From Porphyromonadaceae bacterium UBA4702 (GTDB lineage Bacteria; Bacteroidota; Bacteroidia; Bacteroidales; Muribaculaceae): 22,067 bases of DNA. Below the pieces are notes generated by a model. The model saw only the letters and a list, made by a program, of their open reading frames with translations, did no database searches and was not told the origin of the DNA. A program made the position numbers and the translations under genes. This document shows, one piece after another, positions 1 to 8,663 of the stretch (its first letter is position 1; each line of letters opens with the position of its first letter). The stretch is from NCBI GenBank assembly GCA_002404675.1, contig DHKE01000072.1, forward strand, positions 5,900-27,966. The letters run 5' to 3'.

Positions 1-84
1 GCCAAGTACAACCAGCTCCTCCGCATTCAGGAGGAACTCGGCGACGATGCTGCATACGGCTACCGCAAGATAGTACGCAAGTAA
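1..84 (+). CDS. C-terminal end of an unidentified protein (5' truncated by window)
   Basis: An open frame runs in from the left edge and ends at the TAA at 82-84, leaving 27 residues that finish in YGYRKIVRK. The segment is charged, looks helical and has no membrane character. A terminator hairpin begins about 40 nt after the stop, which supports this being a true gene end. The fragment is too short for me to assign a family. It converges with the permease gene on the other strand, with about 210 bp between the two stop codons. Confidence 0.6.
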   Translation, partial: AKYNQLLRIQEELGDDAAYGYRKIVRK

Positions 85-124
85 GCGCAACACCGCACGG
101 CAGCGCCGTCTGCCCGAAACGAAC

Positions 125-165
125 AAGAGAGGATATGCCGCCAGGCACGTCCTCTCTTATTTTTT
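125..165 (+). terminator. Rho-independent terminator of the gene ending at 84
   Basis: A perfect 9-bp stem (AAGAGAGGA at 125-133, TCCTCTCTT at 150-158) encloses a 16-nt loop and is followed by ATTTTTT at 159-165. The T-run lies on the plus side, so it terminates the plus-strand gene. On the minus strand the stem is not followed by Ts. Confidence 0.85.
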
Positions 166-188
166 AAGCGTATTACTGTGCTGTCATG

Positions 189-283
189 GTAGGGACACGG
201 CACGCCGTGTCCGCTGAGTGGCAAGTGCAATTATTTGATTTACTGCAATCTATCCTTGCGGACACGGCACGCCGTGTCCCTAC
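189..283. repeat. Pair of inverted REP-like palindromes (BIME-like)
   Basis: The 20-bp element GGACACGGCACGCCGTGTCC occurs at 193-212 and again at 260-279. Each copy is an imperfect palindrome (9-bp arms around AC). The flanks show that the two copies are inverted: the first reads GTAG+core+GC (189-214) and the second GC+core+CTAC (258-283). The copies are 43 bp apart and fill the space between two convergent gene ends, starting 10 nt past the permease stop. This layout is typical of REP/BIME elements moved by RAYT (REP-associated tyrosine) transposases. No RAYT gene is present in this window, so the REP classification is inference. Confidence 0.75.
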
Positions 284-292
284 TTGTTGCCG

Positions 293-1606
293 CTATCCCG
301 TTGTTTTGCGGCCGAATGTCGGGTCAATGCGGATGCACGCGCATACGGCAAAGGTTGCTATGCAGCTCACCATGATCCACCAGAAGAAGTTGACGTAGCC
401 CTGCGCTCCCTCGCCGCCGAACAGGTTGAACTGCCCCAGGAACTCGTGTATCCATCCTGCCGCCATGCCGGGGAGCATCATGCCCAGCGCCATGAACGCC
501 GTGCAGAAGGCATAGTGAGAGGTCTTGTTCTCTCCCTGCGCGAAGTAGATCAGGTATAGCATGAAGGCGGTGAACCCGAAGCCGTAGCCGAACTGCTCCA
601 CAGCCACAGCCGCGCCTATCCAGCAGATATTGTCAGGCTGCGTCATCGCCAGCACGCAGTAGAACGCGCATGGCAGCGTCAGGCTCAGCGCCATTGGCCA
701 CAGCCACCGCTTCAGGCCGTCGCGGGCTATCGCCAGACCGCCGAGGATGCCCCCGGCAAGCAGCGCGATGACACCGAATGTGCCGTTTACCCAACCTACC
801 TGCTCCGTGGTCAGCGCAAGTCCCCCATCTGCACGCGGGGCAACGAGGAACGGCTGCACCAGCTTGATGCACATGGCCTCGGGCAGACGGTACAGCAGCA
901 TGAAGCACAGCGCCGAGAGGATGTGCGGCTTGCGGAAGAAGGTCACGAATGTGTGTCCGAAGTCACGGATTATCTTGCTGAAATCCTTGTCGCTGCGCGG
1001 CGTGTCGGCGGCTGCCCGCGGCAGCATGCGTGTATGGTACAGCCACACGGCGAGGAAGAACACGGCAAGGACGGCAAATGTCACCGACCATGCCAGCGGC
1101 ACGTCGCCGAGCCTGTCCTCGAGGATGCCCGCCAGTATGACCAGCCCTCCCTGTCCTATGACAGACGCTATGCGGTAGAATGTTGACCTCACTCCCACGT
1201 ATGCCGCTTGCTCGTGGCCGTCGAGCTCAAGCATGTAGTAGCCGTCGGCGGCGATGTCGTGGGTGGCGGAGAAGAAAGCCATGAGCCAGAACAGCGCAAG
1301 CGTTGCGGAGAAGAAGAACGGCGTGGGCAGCAGCAGCGCCACCGCAGCCATGGAGCAGCCCAGCAGCAGCTGCATCGTCAGCACCCACCACCGCTTGGTG
1401 CGCAGTATGTCCACAAACGGGCTCCAGAACGGCTTGATGACCCACGGCAGGTAGAGCCACCCGGTGTAGAATGCCATTTCAGTGTTGCTGATGCCCATGT
1501 TGACGTACATCAGCACTGTCAGCGTGTTGACCGCGAAGTAGGGGAGACCCTCGGCTATGTACAGCGAGGGTATCCACGTCCACGGCGATTGTCTGTTCTT
1601 CTTCAT
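293..1606 (-). CDS. AmpG-like MFS permease (putative muropeptide or sugar transporter)
   Basis: This 437-aa, strongly hydrophobic protein has about 12 predicted membrane spans. Its N-terminus, WIPSLYIAEGLPYF (about residues 11-24), matches the opening of AmpG-type MFS proteins ('PSLYFAEGLPY'). AmpG carries anhydro-muropeptides from periplasm to cytoplasm for cell-wall recycling. Bacteroidetes have several related paralogues, so the substrate is not proven. Its ATG lies only 13 nt after the stop of the alpha-2-macroglobulin-like gene, so the two are very likely co-transcribed. That pairing fits a role in handling cell-wall damage products. No internal promoter is seen. The 3' end runs into the inverted REP-like pair, which may act as a transcript end. 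Family assignment is strong; the substrate is inference. Confidence 0.8.
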   Translation of the reverse strand: MKKNRQSPWTWIPSLYIAEGLPYFAVNTLTVLMYVNMGISNTEMAFYTGWLYLPWVIKPFWSPFVDILRTKRWWVLTMQLLLGCSMAAVALLLPTPFFFSATLALFWLMAFFSATHDIAADGYYMLELDGHEQAAYVGVRSTFYRIASVIGQGGLVILAGILEDRLGDVPLAWSVTFAVLAVFFLAVWLYHTRMLPRAAADTPRSDKDFSKIIRDFGHTFVTFFRKPHILSALCFMLLYRLPEAMCIKLVQPFLVAPRADGGLALTTEQVGWVNGTFGVIALLAGGILGGLAIARDGLKRWLWPMALSLTLPCAFYCVLAMTQPDNICWIGAAVAVEQFGYGFGFTAFMLYLIYFAQGENKTSHYAFCTAFMALGMMLPGMAAGWIHEFLGQFNLFGGEGAQGYVNFFWWIMVSCIATFAVCACIRIDPTFGRKTTG

Positions 1607-1619
1607 TGTACTGTCGTTG

Positions 1620-4600
1620 TTACTTCACGTTCACCGTCTTGCCGGCGGAGTGTCCCGTCACGAGCGGAGCGTAGAGTGACTGCACAGTGGCGATGCCGAC
1701 GGTATAGTCGCCGTCGCGGTCGATGTAGCAGTCGTAGCTTATCTGGTGCACTCCCTTGGGGAGGAAGCTGATGAACAGGTTGGTCTGCGAGTTGCGTGTC
1801 TCGCGGTATACCCAGATGCCGTCGGTCTGTGTGTATGACGACAGCTGGTCAGCAGGCTCCATGCACGCGCCGCGCTCGTCGGTTATCGCCACATACTGCA
1901 GGTCGCTCGCGTTCTTGACCGTCAGCACCACGCGCACCTTCTGTCCCGTCTTGAGGTCACCAGCCGAGAGGCGTGTGCCGGCCTCGGTATTGTCGAGGGC
2001 GTATATCTCCTTGGCAATGGAAATCTGGTCGGTGCTTGCTGCCTTGACCTCGTCTGACGGCGCGATGTACTGTGCCAGCACGCCGCCCCATGCCGGGTGC
2101 GAGCCGTGCTTGGTCACACGGAGCGTCTTGCCTGCCACCTTTTGTGGGTCGAGCTGTATGGCCAACGCGCCTGTATAGCGTGCCGGTGTGACATCATACC
2201 TTTCGCCGCCGATGGTGATTTCTGCCTGTTCGCTGTCGGCAGTCCATTCAGAACCGCTCGCGAGTATGGCGTGGACGATTTCGGCCGTGTGCGTGTCATA
2301 GCCCCAGTCGCCGTACTGGCGTTGGAGGATGAGCCACTGGCGCAGCAGGTCAACCGACTTGTCCTGCGGGGCAATCTCGGCGAAAGCCTCGAGCACCTGT
2401 GCCGTCGTGATGAGACGGGGGAAGCCCTGCCAGCCGCTGCTGAGGTTGTCGTAGTACATGCCGCGCTCCGGGGTGGTGACGGCATGCTGGCGCAGCGATT
2501 CGAGTATCAGGCCAGCCTCCTTGGCGTAGCCGCTGCGGTGCAGCAGTATCGCTGCCGTGGCCTTGTCGTAGATGCCGAAGTCGCGCCATGACTGGGCTAC
2601 GGCCTTCAGCGACTTGTCGAGGTATGAGGCTATCTCCTTGTTCTCCGCCTTCACGCCGAAGTACTGGCGTATGTAGAGCCAGCGCAGTGCCTCGAGCGCG
2701 TATATCTGCTTCTTGTTGCGGATGTAGCTGTCATACGCTTCCTTGTCGATGTATCTCACCGCCTTGGATGCCATTTCCGCGATGTTGCCGCTCTCGCCTT
2801 CAGGCATGTAGCCCATGTCGGAAATCATGGCAAGGTTGAGCAGCACGCCCGAGGTGATGTATACCGACGATTCAAAGTCGGGCAGCCACGACCAGCCTCC
2901 GTCATGCTTCTGTGCTTTGCGGATGTCGGCAATCAGCGAACTGATTGTTTGCCTGTTGGCGTTGGGGGCGAGCAGTGAGGTGAGGTGCTGCATGCGCATC
3001 GTCTCTGCGGCTGCGTCGTTTACCCACACAGTGTTCTCCAGAGCGACGGCCTTCAGATGCTCGTCCTTTTGCAGGTTGGAGATGAGCGTGGAGTCAGCAC
3101 CGGTCTTCAGAGCCTCCGTCCAGTACTGTATCGCCGTGCGCACCTGCGGATACTTGCGAGCTATGCCATCGGCAAAGGCGTTGCCGAACAGGGCGGAAGC
3201 CTTGGCAAGCACGTTCTCCGACTTGGGTGTGGAGATTTCAGGCAGCGCGGTGAGGCAGTGCCATATCGGGTTGTCGCAGTATTGCAGCGTCACTGATGCG
3301 TCCTTGTCGTATTTCGGCAGCTCGACAGCGATGTCGCCAGCCTCTGTGCCGAGGTAGAAGGGCTTGGACTCGAACACGGGCGACGAGGAGGGGAGTATGG
3401 AGATGATGTCCTGCTCGCCGTCGGTATAGTCGCCGCCAATGGCATAGCAGCGTATGCCTACCAGCTGCGCGTCGTTGGGCGTGTCGTAGTCTATGGATAT
3501 GGTGCGTGACGACTTCGGGTTCATTGCCTCTGCGGCGAAGTCCTGACGCTTGATGACCTTGCCGGTCGCAGGGTCGAACAGCTCGATTACGCCAGCCACC
3601 TGCTGGACGGTGTCGGAATTGTTCATCAGCGAGGCGCGGACGGATGTCTTGTCGCCGGTGCGCAGGTATCGGGGCATGTTCCCCTTGACCATTACCGGCT
3701 TGGCCGACAGCGCGTCATACGTCGCCACTGCCGAGTACAGGTCGTCGGTGTATGCAGCAAGCTGCAGCTGCCATGTAGTGTTGAAGTTGGGGACGGTGAA
3801 GCCGAGAGTGACGATGCCCTCGTCGTCGGTCACGAGGCTCGGGCGGAAGAACGCAAGGGGGTGCTCCGTGTCGCGAAGCTCTACACCCGACACGTCGGCC
3901 GCCTCGCCGCCGTCACTGCCCCTGACGCTCATGCTTTTCTTCTTCATGTTGCTGCCAACGCCGTAGCCTACGGTCACCACCTCTTGCAATGATGCGTCAG
4001 CTGCTGCGCTCTCACATGCGGCCTCATGATCAAGGATGCGACTCTCTCGGGAAACAATATTGGAGGCACGGGCAGGGCTTATGCTTTTGAAACTCAATAT
4101 TCGGTCATAGGAGTCGCCGTACAGGCTCTTGCCGTACAGGTTCCAGTCTGGCATGACACCAGCCTCGTAGCGAGCATACTTGCAGTCAGAGAATACTGCC
4201 GCGCCGCCGATGCTGCCGATGCTGTGAGTGGAGATAGACGATGCGGGCGAGAAGTACACGCTGCCGCGAGGGTTGAGCGACCAGAAGAACGGCGACAGGG
4301 CGTTCAGAGCCTTGTCCGTCATCACTGCCATTACGGGTATGCGTGCGGCGTTGCCGCCGTTGTACAGCATGCGGAATGACCACTGTTCCTCCGAGCCGGG
4401 GCGTATCTTGTCGCGGAATGACTCCACCTTTATCTTCAGCTCGTTGCGGCTCTCTGCCGGCAGCACCAGTACTGTCTGGCTTTCGGTCTTCAGGTCATGA
4501 CCGCCGGCGAAGCGCACCCATACGCGGTTGTCGGCGGCAGGAGCGTCCACGTCTATGGTCATAATTTTGTCGCCGGGGTTGAGCCAGCGGCGTGAGATGA

Positions 4601-7379
4601 CGCTGTCGGCATTGCAAATCTCGCACAGTATCGGCGAACCGTGGTAGCCCGTGGCGACACGCACAGGGACAGTCTTGCTGCCGCGCTCTGCCGTCACCTT
4701 GTCCTGCGGCAGCCACAGCGGCGTGGCGTAGGGGGCGCGGTCGTCTGCCGTGCGGTAGATGACCGTCTCGCGGGTGTAGCTGATGCTGTCAACCGTGAAT
4801 GACAACTCATATTTGCCGGTGGGGAGCGATGCGGAGGGCAGTTTCAGCAGAGGCGACATGAATGAGCCGGCGGTGATTTTGCCGTCTTGCGACTTGATGG
4901 TGTACTCCACTTCGCGCTCCACTTCGTTGTCTATCAGGTCGAGGACAGACACGTCCAGCGTTATCTCGTTGCCGTCAGCGGCTATGCGGTCAGGAATGCT
5001 CGACAGGTCGATGCGGTATGCCTCGCCGATGCTGAACAGCCGTGAGCCGCCCTCCTGTGTCTCGCCTGTGGGGGATGTTGCCTCAACCTTGAGGCGGTAC
5101 GACCCGAGGCAGAAGCGTGTGCCGCGCAGCTCGTCAGTGGGCAGCTCTACGGTGAAGCGTCCCTGTTCGTCAGTCGTGGTCTCGTCGCCGTAGCTTGCGT
5201 TGTTGTCATCGTCCCATACCCACCAGCTCGCGTATGAGATGTCGTACTTCACCGCAGCTTTTGCCACTGGCATGCCGGAGTATGTCTTGACGCTGCCGCT
5301 GATGCGCACGGTGTCGCCGAGGCTGTATGAGTCCTTGATTTCATCTATCTCGACATAGAACGAGGGTGTCTTGTACTCCGCCACGTCCACGTATGCCGAG
5401 CCAAGCGATGTCTTCTCGATGTTTGCGCGGACAGACCAAGAACCGAGTACGCCGCTTTTGGGTATCTCGAACTTGCCGGATAAGCGTCCGTGCTCGTCGG
5501 TGACACATTCCAGCGAGTCTCGCATCATGCGGTTGCCGTCATGCAGCGTCATGACCACCTTCTGCCGTGGCAGGAGCGACACGTTGCGCCCGGTCTTGCT
5601 GTAAACCACCGCAGTGAAGCCTATCGTGTCGCCAGGGCGGTAGATAGAGCGGTCTGTCAGGACGGTTGCAAATGCACGGTCGCCAGAGGTGCGGTTGCCA
5701 GAGCCGTATGTGTACATATAGGTCTTGAGAAAGTCCTTGCCGCGACGCAGCTCGATGTCCCAAGAGCCGGCAGGGACGCGCACATACCCGTCGAGGTTAG
5801 TGACGGCCTTGAGTTTCGTTTCCTTTTTGCCGTACTGGTCGGAGATGCATTTCACAATCACATTGGGCATCGGCGACATATCCTTGCCGCTGACCACGTA
5901 GAGCAGTTTCTCCGGGGCGTTGTCGTCGCTCGATGTCAGTATTTGCATATCGCTGACACGGAATATCGCTGACGAGTCGCTCATGCCGTCGTTCAAAAGC
6001 CCGGACGTGTCGCGTGTCGAGGTGGCGATGACGGCGTAGCGGCCGTATCCCTGCGGAGGGAACACCACGTTGGCTTTGCCGCTGAAAGGCACTGTGCCGT
6101 CTATTTTTACGGGAATTGCGCACAGCTCCGTGCCATCTTCAATTATTTGTTCGACATTGTATCTGAAATCGTCAAGGTCTTCCGGTATGCGGTACAGGTG
6201 GATGTACGACGTGTTGATGTTCTCGACATCGACGGATACCTTGATTGAATCTGTAGAGAGATACTGGTCTTGGACGGTGAAACTGACCTTTTGAATTTTC
6301 AGCTTACATAAGTGATACTTCAAATATGAGCTGTGGTAAGCGGCGACAGCAGCCTCCAAAGAATCGCATAGCTGTTTGCGTCGTGCCTGTACGATGTCCC
6401 CGTCGCTTGCCCCGGCTCGTGTATTTGTGTATAGGTACACACCAGCGGCAAGAGGAAGCAGCCGCATTGCAGCGTCGGAGTAGTCCTTGTACGTTTCATA
6501 TTGCTGCATCAGGTAGTCATACTGCTGTGCAGCGGGTATCATGTCGCTGCGGCTTATGATGAAATTGACGACGCAGGGGACGTTGCCGTCTTTCTGCGCG
6601 AGCGCAAGCATCTCGTCGCATATCTTGCGCCGTGTTTCCGCCACGTCCACGCCGATTGACTTGTCTGCCTTGCCACGGAACGGGATCGCGCTCGTGTTGC
6701 TCTCATAGTCCTCTATCAGCCCCAGCGCGTCCTCGGTGACGAAAGCTGCCACCGTAGGGTATGCGCTGCCGTAGTTCTCCACATAGCCTGTCAGCAGCGG
6801 CGCAATCTGCGTGATTGGGTATGTATTGAGTGCAGCGAGGTCGGCGGTTGCCGATTTCACGAGCGCGGTTATTTTGGCCTTGAACATGTCGCCGCTCCAC
6901 TCCTTAGGGTCTTCGGGGAGGGGTGTCATCGGCAGCTTGCGGCGGTCAAACGTCCAGCTGTCAGACGAATAGATTTCCTTGTAGAGGTGAGCTTCGAGCA
7001 GCTGCGCGAGCGAGTTGTAGGGGGCTGGCATTGCCGAGGCGAGCGAGTCGAGCATCTGTATGCGCTTTGCCACATCCTCGTGTGAGATGAGGTTGTTCGC
7101 GATAGTTATCTGTATCGCGGCTCTCATCATGTCGATGTTGTTGCCGGCCTTCCGGGCATCGGCCATAGCCTTCTCGGCGTTTTCGCATACCGTCTTAGGG
7201 AATGCGAAGTCGGGAGCGGTGAATGTGTTTGGCTTCGTGGACTGCTCCGTCGCGGCAGTCTCCTTTGCACCCGGTCGCGGGTGCCGTTTTCCGTCCATTG
7301 TCATTGTGGGAAAAATTAATGTCAACAACAAGAGCATTGCTGTTGACAGGTTGAGAATATGTGTTGGTGTTCGTTTCAT
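1620..7379 (-). CDS. Alpha-2-macroglobulin-like protein, thioester-less, with SusC/TonB-box-like motif
   Basis: The protein has 1919 aa. An N-terminal hydrophobic segment (about 10-26) is the export signal; no lipobox cysteine follows, unlike E. coli YfhM. Macroglobulin-type beta domains start near residue 365. A carboxypeptidase-regulatory-like stretch lies at about 490-540, and an MG2 signature (YRPGDT) begins at Y580. The A2M core (FFRPSLVTDDEG, F1177) leads to an alpha-toroid-like region (about 1380-1720, with a GGWSW motif), and a receptor-binding-like MG domain ends the chain. Where relatives carry CxEQ, this protein reads PKSEN (K1386-N1389), so no covalent thioester trap is expected. 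E1133-G1140 reads EVVTVGYG, like SusC-family TonB-dependent receptors. The family traps or inhibits proteases in the periplasm. Upstream lie the LTxxQ and anti-sigma-like genes; downstream, 13 nt away, is the AmpG-like permease. Confidence 0.9.
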   Translation of the reverse strand: MKRTPTHILNLSTAMLLLLTLIFPTMTMDGKRHPRPGAKETAATEQSTKPNTFTAPDFAFPKTVCENAEKAMADARKAGNNIDMMRAAIQITIANNLISHEDVAKRIQMLDSLASAMPAPYNSLAQLLEAHLYKEIYSSDSWTFDRRKLPMTPLPEDPKEWSGDMFKAKITALVKSATADLAALNTYPITQIAPLLTGYVENYGSAYPTVAAFVTEDALGLIEDYESNTSAIPFRGKADKSIGVDVAETRRKICDEMLALAQKDGNVPCVVNFIISRSDMIPAAQQYDYLMQQYETYKDYSDAAMRLLPLAAGVYLYTNTRAGASDGDIVQARRKQLCDSLEAAVAAYHSSYLKYHLCKLKIQKVSFTVQDQYLSTDSIKVSVDVENINTSYIHLYRIPEDLDDFRYNVEQIIEDGTELCAIPVKIDGTVPFSGKANVVFPPQGYGRYAVIATSTRDTSGLLNDGMSDSSAIFRVSDMQILTSSDDNAPEKLLYVVSGKDMSPMPNVIVKCISDQYGKKETKLKAVTNLDGYVRVPAGSWDIELRRGKDFLKTYMYTYGSGNRTSGDRAFATVLTDRSIYRPGDTIGFTAVVYSKTGRNVSLLPRQKVVMTLHDGNRMMRDSLECVTDEHGRLSGKFEIPKSGVLGSWSVRANIEKTSLGSAYVDVAEYKTPSFYVEIDEIKDSYSLGDTVRISGSVKTYSGMPVAKAAVKYDISYASWWVWDDDNNASYGDETTTDEQGRFTVELPTDELRGTRFCLGSYRLKVEATSPTGETQEGGSRLFSIGEAYRIDLSSIPDRIAADGNEITLDVSVLDLIDNEVEREVEYTIKSQDGKITAGSFMSPLLKLPSASLPTGKYELSFTVDSISYTRETVIYRTADDRAPYATPLWLPQDKVTAERGSKTVPVRVATGYHGSPILCEICNADSVISRRWLNPGDKIMTIDVDAPAADNRVWVRFAGGHDLKTESQTVLVLPAESRNELKIKVESFRDKIRPGSEEQWSFRMLYNGGNAARIPVMAVMTDKALNALSPFFWSLNPRGSVYFSPASSISTHSIGSIGGAAVFSDCKYARYEAGVMPDWNLYGKSLYGDSYDRILSFKSISPARASNIVSRESRILDHEAACESAAADASLQEVVTVGYGVGSNMKKKSMSVRGSDGGEAADVSGVELRDTEHPLAFFRPSLVTDDEGIVTLGFTVPNFNTTWQLQLAAYTDDLYSAVATYDALSAKPVMVKGNMPRYLRTGDKTSVRASLMNNSDTVQQVAGVIELFDPATGKVIKRQDFAAEAMNPKSSRTISIDYDTPNDAQLVGIRCYAIGGDYTDGEQDIISILPSSSPVFESKPFYLGTEAGDIAVELPKYDKDASVTLQYCDNPIWHCLTALPEISTPKSENVLAKASALFGNAFADGIARKYPQVRTAIQYWTEALKTGADSTLISNLQKDEHLKAVALENTVWVNDAAAETMRMQHLTSLLAPNANRQTISSLIADIRKAQKHDGGWSWLPDFESSVYITSGVLLNLAMISDMGYMPEGESGNIAEMASKAVRYIDKEAYDSYIRNKKQIYALEALRWLYIRQYFGVKAENKEIASYLDKSLKAVAQSWRDFGIYDKATAAILLHRSGYAKEAGLILESLRQHAVTTPERGMYYDNLSSGWQGFPRLITTAQVLEAFAEIAPQDKSVDLLRQWLILQRQYGDWGYDTHTAEIVHAILASGSEWTADSEQAEITIGGERYDVTPARYTGALAIQLDPQKVAGKTLRVTKHGSHPAWGGVLAQYIAPSDEVKAASTDQISIAKEIYALDNTEAGTRLSAGDLKTGQKVRVVLTVKNASDLQYVAITDERGACMEPADQLSSYTQTDGIWVYRETRNSQTNLFISFLPKGVHQISYDCYIDRDGDYTVGIATVQSLYAPLVTGHSAGKTVNVK

Positions 7380-7500
7380 CGTTGTCTGCTTTTTGAGGGT
7401 AAATTGATGATAAGCAGCGTGGCGCGAGCTGTGACTGCAGGCTGCGGCATTGTCCGTGGCTGCCTTTTGCTTGCTGACGGGTGAGAGGCTGTGAGCCGTG

Positions 7501-7944
7501 TCAGCGTCGTTTCTTGCCGCGCAGCTGGCTCATCTTCTGGCGGAATTTCTTCTCCGCCTCCTTCATCTGGTATATCTGCTTCGGAGTGAGAAACTTCTCG
7601 AACTCGTTCTCATAGCGTTGGTCAATCTGCCCCTCCTTGATTTTTGCTTCAGACATGGCATCAGTGGCACGCTGGTAGTCGGCGGCAGTGGCGTTCTTGT
7701 CGTTCTTGACCTTGCGCTCCATCTCTACCGCAGTCCGGAATACTTTGCGCTTCTCGTTGGTCATGCGGTTGTATACCTCGAAGAAGCGCGACTGCTGGTC
7801 GGCTCTCAGCTCCATCTCCTGGGCGAGGTACTTGAGCTTGTACTCATGCAGTTCCTTCTCCACGTTCTCGCGGTTGCCGTTGCGCTGTGCCGATGCCGCC
7901 AGCGGCAGGAGCATCATCAAGAGTATTGCATATATCTGTTTCAT
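7501..7944 (-). CDS. Small periplasmic LTxxQ-motif (Spy/CpxP-like) protein
   Basis: The protein has 147 aa from the ATG at 7942-7944. An in-frame ATG 10 codons upstream would put a charged MPRQKQYNPP segment ahead of the signal peptide, so the shorter start is preferred. Residues 1-19 form a clean signal peptide ending in AASA. The mature part is all-helical and very charged, with two spaced LxxxQ elements (LRADQ at 46-50, LTPKQ at 119-123) and a basic tail ending in KKRR. Spy and CpxP proteins bind unfolded envelope proteins or tune envelope-stress sensing. The gene follows the anti-sigma-like gene by 50 nt, a recurring Bacteroidetes arrangement, and precedes the A2M-like gene by 121 nt. Family membership rests on the motif and fold character only. 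Confidence 0.65.
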   Translation of the reverse strand: MKQIYAILLMMLLPLAASAQRNGNRENVEKELHEYKLKYLAQEMELRADQQSRFFEVYNRMTNEKRKVFRTAVEMERKVKNDKNATAADYQRATDAMSEAKIKEGQIDQRYENEFEKFLTPKQIYQMKEAEKKFRQKMSQLRGKKRR

Positions 7945-7994
7945 GGGTGGGTTGTATTGTTTTTGCCGGGGCATGTCGTGACAGCCCCCGTATG

Positions 7995-8522
7995 TTATTG
8001 TTTCTTGCGTACTGCCTGTGCCACCTCGCGGTGGTGAGGTTTCTCCTTGGAGGTCTTCGTCACGTCTATCGCGGCGTATTCAGGCTCAAGCTCCAGTCCG
8101 AGGTCTTCGCTCAGCTCATCGAATGACTCATACTGCTGCGACACGGAATCTTCAAGCTCGAAGTCGCTCATGGCATATTCGGGGACTATCTCCTCGAAAC
8201 TCTCCGGCGACTCGTTGAGGGCGGCAACCACTTCTGTGGGTGGATTGTCGAGCGAGATGTCGTCGTGTGACATCATGTGGAACATCTTCATCATGCACCA
8301 GATGCCGGCAAACATCGCCGCAAGGTACACGTAAGGCTTTATGCGCTGCCAGGTGGTCATCTCAACCTTCGGCGGCTCTTGCCGCTTCGGCAGCTTGGAC
8401 GGCATCGACGCATAGAACTGCTCAAAGTACCCTTCCGGCACTTTGAAGCCCGTCTTGCGGCTTCCTGTGATTTTGTCGATATGTTCTTCCGGCGTCATTT
8501 CATCTATAGGGTTGTAAGTCAA
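7995..8522 (-). CDS. Single-TM anti-sigma-factor-like protein
   Basis: The product is 175 aa if translation begins at the TTG at 8520-8522, or 167 aa from the first in-frame ATG at 8498; the start is uncertain. It has a cytosolic N-terminus with GFKVPEGYFEQF (about 25-36), a motif common in Bacteroidetes anti-sigma or anti-sigma-adjacent proteins. One membrane span follows (about 63-83), then a very acidic periplasmic tail. In related loci this gene usually sits directly after an ECF sigma-70 gene and before a Spy-like gene. Here the Spy-like gene is present downstream, but no sigma factor is encoded in the 427 bp upstream. The role as a regulator of an extracytoplasmic sigma factor is inferred from family habit. 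Confidence 0.6.
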   Translation of the reverse strand: MTYNPIDEMTPEEHIDKITGSRKTGFKVPEGYFEQFYASMPSKLPKRQEPPKVEMTTWQRIKPYVYLAAMFAGIWCMMKMFHMMSHDDISLDNPPTEVVAALNESPESFEEIVPEYAMSDFELEDSVSQQYESFDELSEDLGLELEPEYAAIDVTKTSKEKPHHREVAQAVRKKQ

Positions 8523-8632
8523 GATTGTACAGCGTCGATTGCGCCAGTCTGTGAAAGTCTTGCGGACGGCGGCCGTTGCGAAAATCCGACTTTTGTGTCA
8601 ATAAATCTACTCTTGTGACCAATACGGCTCCT

Positions 8633-8663
8633 GTTGGTTTAAGTGGCGTCCGAAATATTTTTG
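8633..8663 (+). promoter_or_regulatory. Possible plus-strand Bacteroidetes promoter
   Basis: GTTG at 8633-8636, a 19-nt spacer and TATTTTTG at 8656-8663 match the -33 TTTG / -7 TAnnTTTG layout. No gene follows on the plus strand before the hairpin at 8887-8916, so if it is real it would drive a short non-coding RNA. The match is modest and could be chance. Confidence 0.3.
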
